This document shows positions 9,160 through 10,854 of a DNA stretch of 10,854 bases, in pieces; positions within the stretch are counted from its first letter, which is position 1; every line of letters begins with the position of its first letter. The stretch is from Trebonia sp. (lineage in GTDB: Bacteria > Actinomycetota > Actinomycetes > Streptosporangiales > Streptosporangiaceae): assembly GCA_030038035.1 (NCBI GenBank), contig JASHPP010000588.1, positions 1 through 10,854 of the forward strand, written 5' to 3'. The notes below the pieces were generated by a model. The model was not told the origin of the DNA, ran no database searches, and saw nothing but the letters and a program-made list of their open reading frames with translations. The position numbers and the translations under genes are program-made.

Positions 9160-10515
9160 GTGGACAGTTTGTTCGATGAGGCGGAGGAACGCGCGACCAG
9201 GCAGGCCGCGCCGCTCGCCGTCCGGATGCGGCCGCGGACGCTGGATGAGGTGGTCGGCCAGCCGCACCTGACCGCCGCGGGCACGGCGTTCCGCAAGCTC
9301 ATCGACAACGACGCGCCGATGTCGCTGCTGCTGTGGGGCCCGCCTGGCACCGGCAAGACCACGCTCGCGTACGTGGTCAGCCAAGTCACGAGCAGGAAGT
9401 TCACCGAGCTTTCCGCGGTGACCGCGGGCGTGAAGGACGTGCGCGCGGCGGTCGACGCGGCCAGGCGCGAGCTCGGCCTGTCCGGCAGGCAGACCCTGCT
9501 GTTCATCGACGAGGTGCACCGGTTCAGCAAGACCCAGCAGGACGCGCTGCTGCCTGCCGTCGAGAACCGCTGGGTGAGCTTCATCGGCGCCACCACGGAG
9601 AACCCGTCGTTCTCCGTGGTCTCCCCGCTGCTGTCGCGCTCGCTGCTGCTGACCCTGCTGCCCCTTTCCGATGACGACATCCGCGAGCTGGTCACCCGCG
9701 CCCTCGCCGACGAGCGCGGCCTGGCCGGGAACGTCACGCTCGCGGACGACGCCCGAGAGCACCTGGTCCGGCTCGCCGGCGGCGACGGGCGGCGGGCGCT
9801 CTCCTACCTGGAGGCGGCCGCCCTCGGCTCGGCGGCCATCGACACCCAGGCCCTGGAGCGCGCCGTCGACCGGGCCGCGGTCCGCTACGACCGTGACGGG
9901 GACCAGCACTACGACGTGATCAGCGCGTTCATCAAGTCGATCAGGGGCAGCGACGCGGACGCCGCGCTGCACTACCTCGCGCGGATGATCGAGGCGGGGG
10001 AGGACCCGCGGTTCATCGCCAGGCGGCTGATCGTGCACGCGAGCGAGGACATCGGGATGGCCGACCCGACCGCGCTGCAGACGGCCGTCGCGGCCGCCCA
10101 CGCGGTCGAGTTCGTCGGCCTGCCAGAGGCGCGGATCAACCTGGCGCAGGCGGTGATCCACCTGTCGCTGGCACCGAAGTCCAACGCCGTGGTCAAGGCG
10201 ATCGGCGCCGCCCAGGCGGACGTGCGGGCCGGACTGATCGGGGCGGTGCCAGCGCACCTGCGCGACGCGCACTACGCTGGGGCCAAGCGCCTCGGGCACG
10301 GCGACGGGTACGTGTACCCGCACGACCTGCCCGAGGGCATCGCGGCGCAGCAGTACGCGCCCGACGTGGTGACTGGCCGTACTTACTACGAGCCCACTGA
10401 CCACGGCATGGAAAACCGCTTTTCCGAACGGTCCCGGCTGATTCGCGAGATCCTGCGTGCTGAATCAGGTGGCGGGCCCGGCGGTGGCGATGCCAGCGAA
10501 GGGGACGGGGAATGA
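9160..10515 (+). CDS. rarA: Replication-associated recombination protein A (RarA/MgsA)
   Basis: AAA+ ATPase of the RarA/MgsA/WRNIP1 family that acts at stalled replication forks, probably as a tetramer, and works with SSB in E. coli. The length of 451 residues is typical. Motifs: Walker [10 protein letters not shown] (60-68), Walker [11 protein letters not shown] (113-122), sensor 1 GATTENPSF (143-151), arginine-finger candidate Arg160 in LLSRS, and sensor 2 [13 protein letters not shown] (208-220). The C-terminal MgsA-type domain follows, with [15 protein letters not shown] (251-265) and [21 protein letters not shown] (283-303 overall). The last 20 residues are a Gly/Asp/Glu-rich tail. The GTG start gives the family N-terminus MDSLFDEA and is probably leaderless. 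A possible 12-codon ORF overlaps its stop and leads into the DUF948 gene, so these are likely one transcript. Identity is near certain. Confidence 0.96.
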   Translation: MDSLFDEAEERATRQAAPLAVRMRPRTLDEVVGQPHLTAAGTAFRKLIDNDAPMSLLLWGPPGTGKTTLAYVVSQVTSRKFTELSAVTAGVKDVRAAVDAARRELGLSGRQTLLFIDEVHRFSKTQQDALLPAVENRWVSFIGATTENPSFSVVSPLLSRSLLLTLLPLSDDDIRELVTRALADERGLAGNVTLADDAREHLVRLAGGDGRRALSYLEAAALGSAAIDTQALERAVDRAAVRYDRDGDQHYDVISAFIKSIRGSDADAALHYLARMIEAGEDPRFIARRLIVHASEDIGMADPTALQTAVAAAHAVEFVGLPEARINLAQAVIHLSLAPKSNAVVKAIGAAQADVRAGLIGAVPAHLRDAHYAGAKRLGHGDGYVYPHDLPEGIAAQQYAPDVVTGRTYYEPTDHGMENRFSERSRLIREILRAESGGGPGGGDASEGDGE

Positions 10516-10550
10516 CCACGGGGCCAGACGTCGCGGGAGAGCCAGCATGA
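10512..10550 (+). CDS. Possible 12-codon linking ORF between rarA and the DUF948 gene
   Basis: The reading is [12 protein letters not shown]. Its ATG shares an ATGA with the rarA stop (10512-10515), and its TGA shares an ATGA with the DUF948 start (10547-10550). AAGGGG (10499-10504) lies seven bases upstream. If translated, it would pass terminating ribosomes from rarA to the DUF948 gene. Chance is a real alternative, since short overlaps are common, and no homologue is known to me. Confidence 0.3.
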   Translation: MTTGPDVAGEPA

Positions 10551-10854
10551 GCCTGACCGGTGTCGCCGCGCTGATCGCGGCGGTGAGTTTCGCCGTGCTC
10601 GCCGGCACGGGGGTGTACCTGGCCGTGCGCCTGACGCGGGTGCTCGGCGACGCGGCCACGCTGGTGCGCGAGACGCGCGCAGGCCAGCAGGCGGTGCTCG
10701 CCCGCGCCAACGCGGCGGTCGACCGGGCGAACGCGCAGCTCGACCGCGGCGACGCGGTGATGGCCAGCATGGACGAGCTCGGCGCGGGGGTAGCCGAGCT
10801 CGCCGGGCAGGTCGGCGCGCTCGCCGGCCTGGGCCGGGCGCTGGCCGCCGGGCC
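10547..10854 (+). CDS. DUF948 domain-containing membrane protein, 3'-truncated
   Basis: Open to the right edge, with 102 full codons visible. The protein starts [20 protein letters not shown] and has one membrane helix at about residues 4-26. The rest is a long amphipathic, probably coiled-coil, segment rich in Ala, Arg, Asp and Leu (AVLARANAAVDRANAQLDRG). This is the pattern of DUF948 proteins, which in actinobacteria often lie between rarA and alaS. The role is unknown; a membrane-anchored scaffold is a guess. GGGAGA (10535-10540) lies six bases before the ATG. The gap to rarA is 31 bp and contains the possible linking ORF. Confidence 0.82.
   Translation, partial: MSLTGVAALIAAVSFAVLAGTGVYLAVRLTRVLGDAATLVRETRAGQQAVLARANAAVDRANAQLDRGDAVMASMDELGAGVAELAGQVGALAGLGRALAAG

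Noticed and set aside
8134..10404. A 756-codon open frame on the minus strand
   Set aside because: It lies opposite the AbiEi-like/nuclease gene and rarA, both with clear motifs on the plus strand. Its translation is Arg/Gly/Val/His-rich with no recognisable domain, as expected for the antisense of GC3-rich genes.

Overview
This window comes from a high-GC actinobacterium (Actinomycetota). Codon third positions are almost all G or C, GTG starts are frequent, and each recognisable product is closest, from memory, to actinobacterial families. The order rel / cyclophilin / metallo-beta-lactamase-fold hydrolase / hisS is the block known from mycobacteria (Rv2583c to Rv2580c) and Streptomyces. A more exact placement, perhaps Streptosporangiales or a relative, is only a guess.

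Layout. (1) 1-1917, plus strand: the 3' part of a bifunctional (p)ppGpp synthetase/hydrolase, cut by the window edge. (2) 1932-4107, minus strand: a two-gene unit running leftward, a membrane-anchored cyclophilin followed by a DUF349 coiled-coil protein, converging on rel with a 14 bp gap. (3) 4108-4272: a divergent control region with short repeats and a probable leaderless promoter for the hydrolase. (4) 4273-8032, plus strand: a tight operon of MBL-fold hydrolase, hisS and aspS, with a 2 bp gap and then a 4 bp overlap. It is closed by a very strong 20-pair hairpin at 8049-8094. (5) 8143-9150, plus strand: an accessory-type gene joining an AbiEi-like winged-helix N-terminus to a Vsr/DUF559-like nuclease C-terminus. 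(6) 9160-10854, plus strand: rarA from a second probable leaderless promoter, a possible 12-codon linking ORF, and the start of a DUF948 membrane protein cut by the right edge.

How it fits together. Most of the window is core translation and stress biology. Rel senses amino-acid starvation at the ribosome, HisRS and AspRS charge tRNAs, and RarA protects stalled replication forks. The AspRS carries the His31 signature of non-discriminating enzymes, which suggests that Asn-tRNA is made through the GatCAB amidotransferase. The one gene outside this core set is the AbiEi-like/nuclease fusion, which has no toxin partner here. It is the best candidate for an under-described system, although single genes of this type are common in actinobacteria. 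No tRNA, rRNA, CRISPR array, insertion sequence or prophage is visible.
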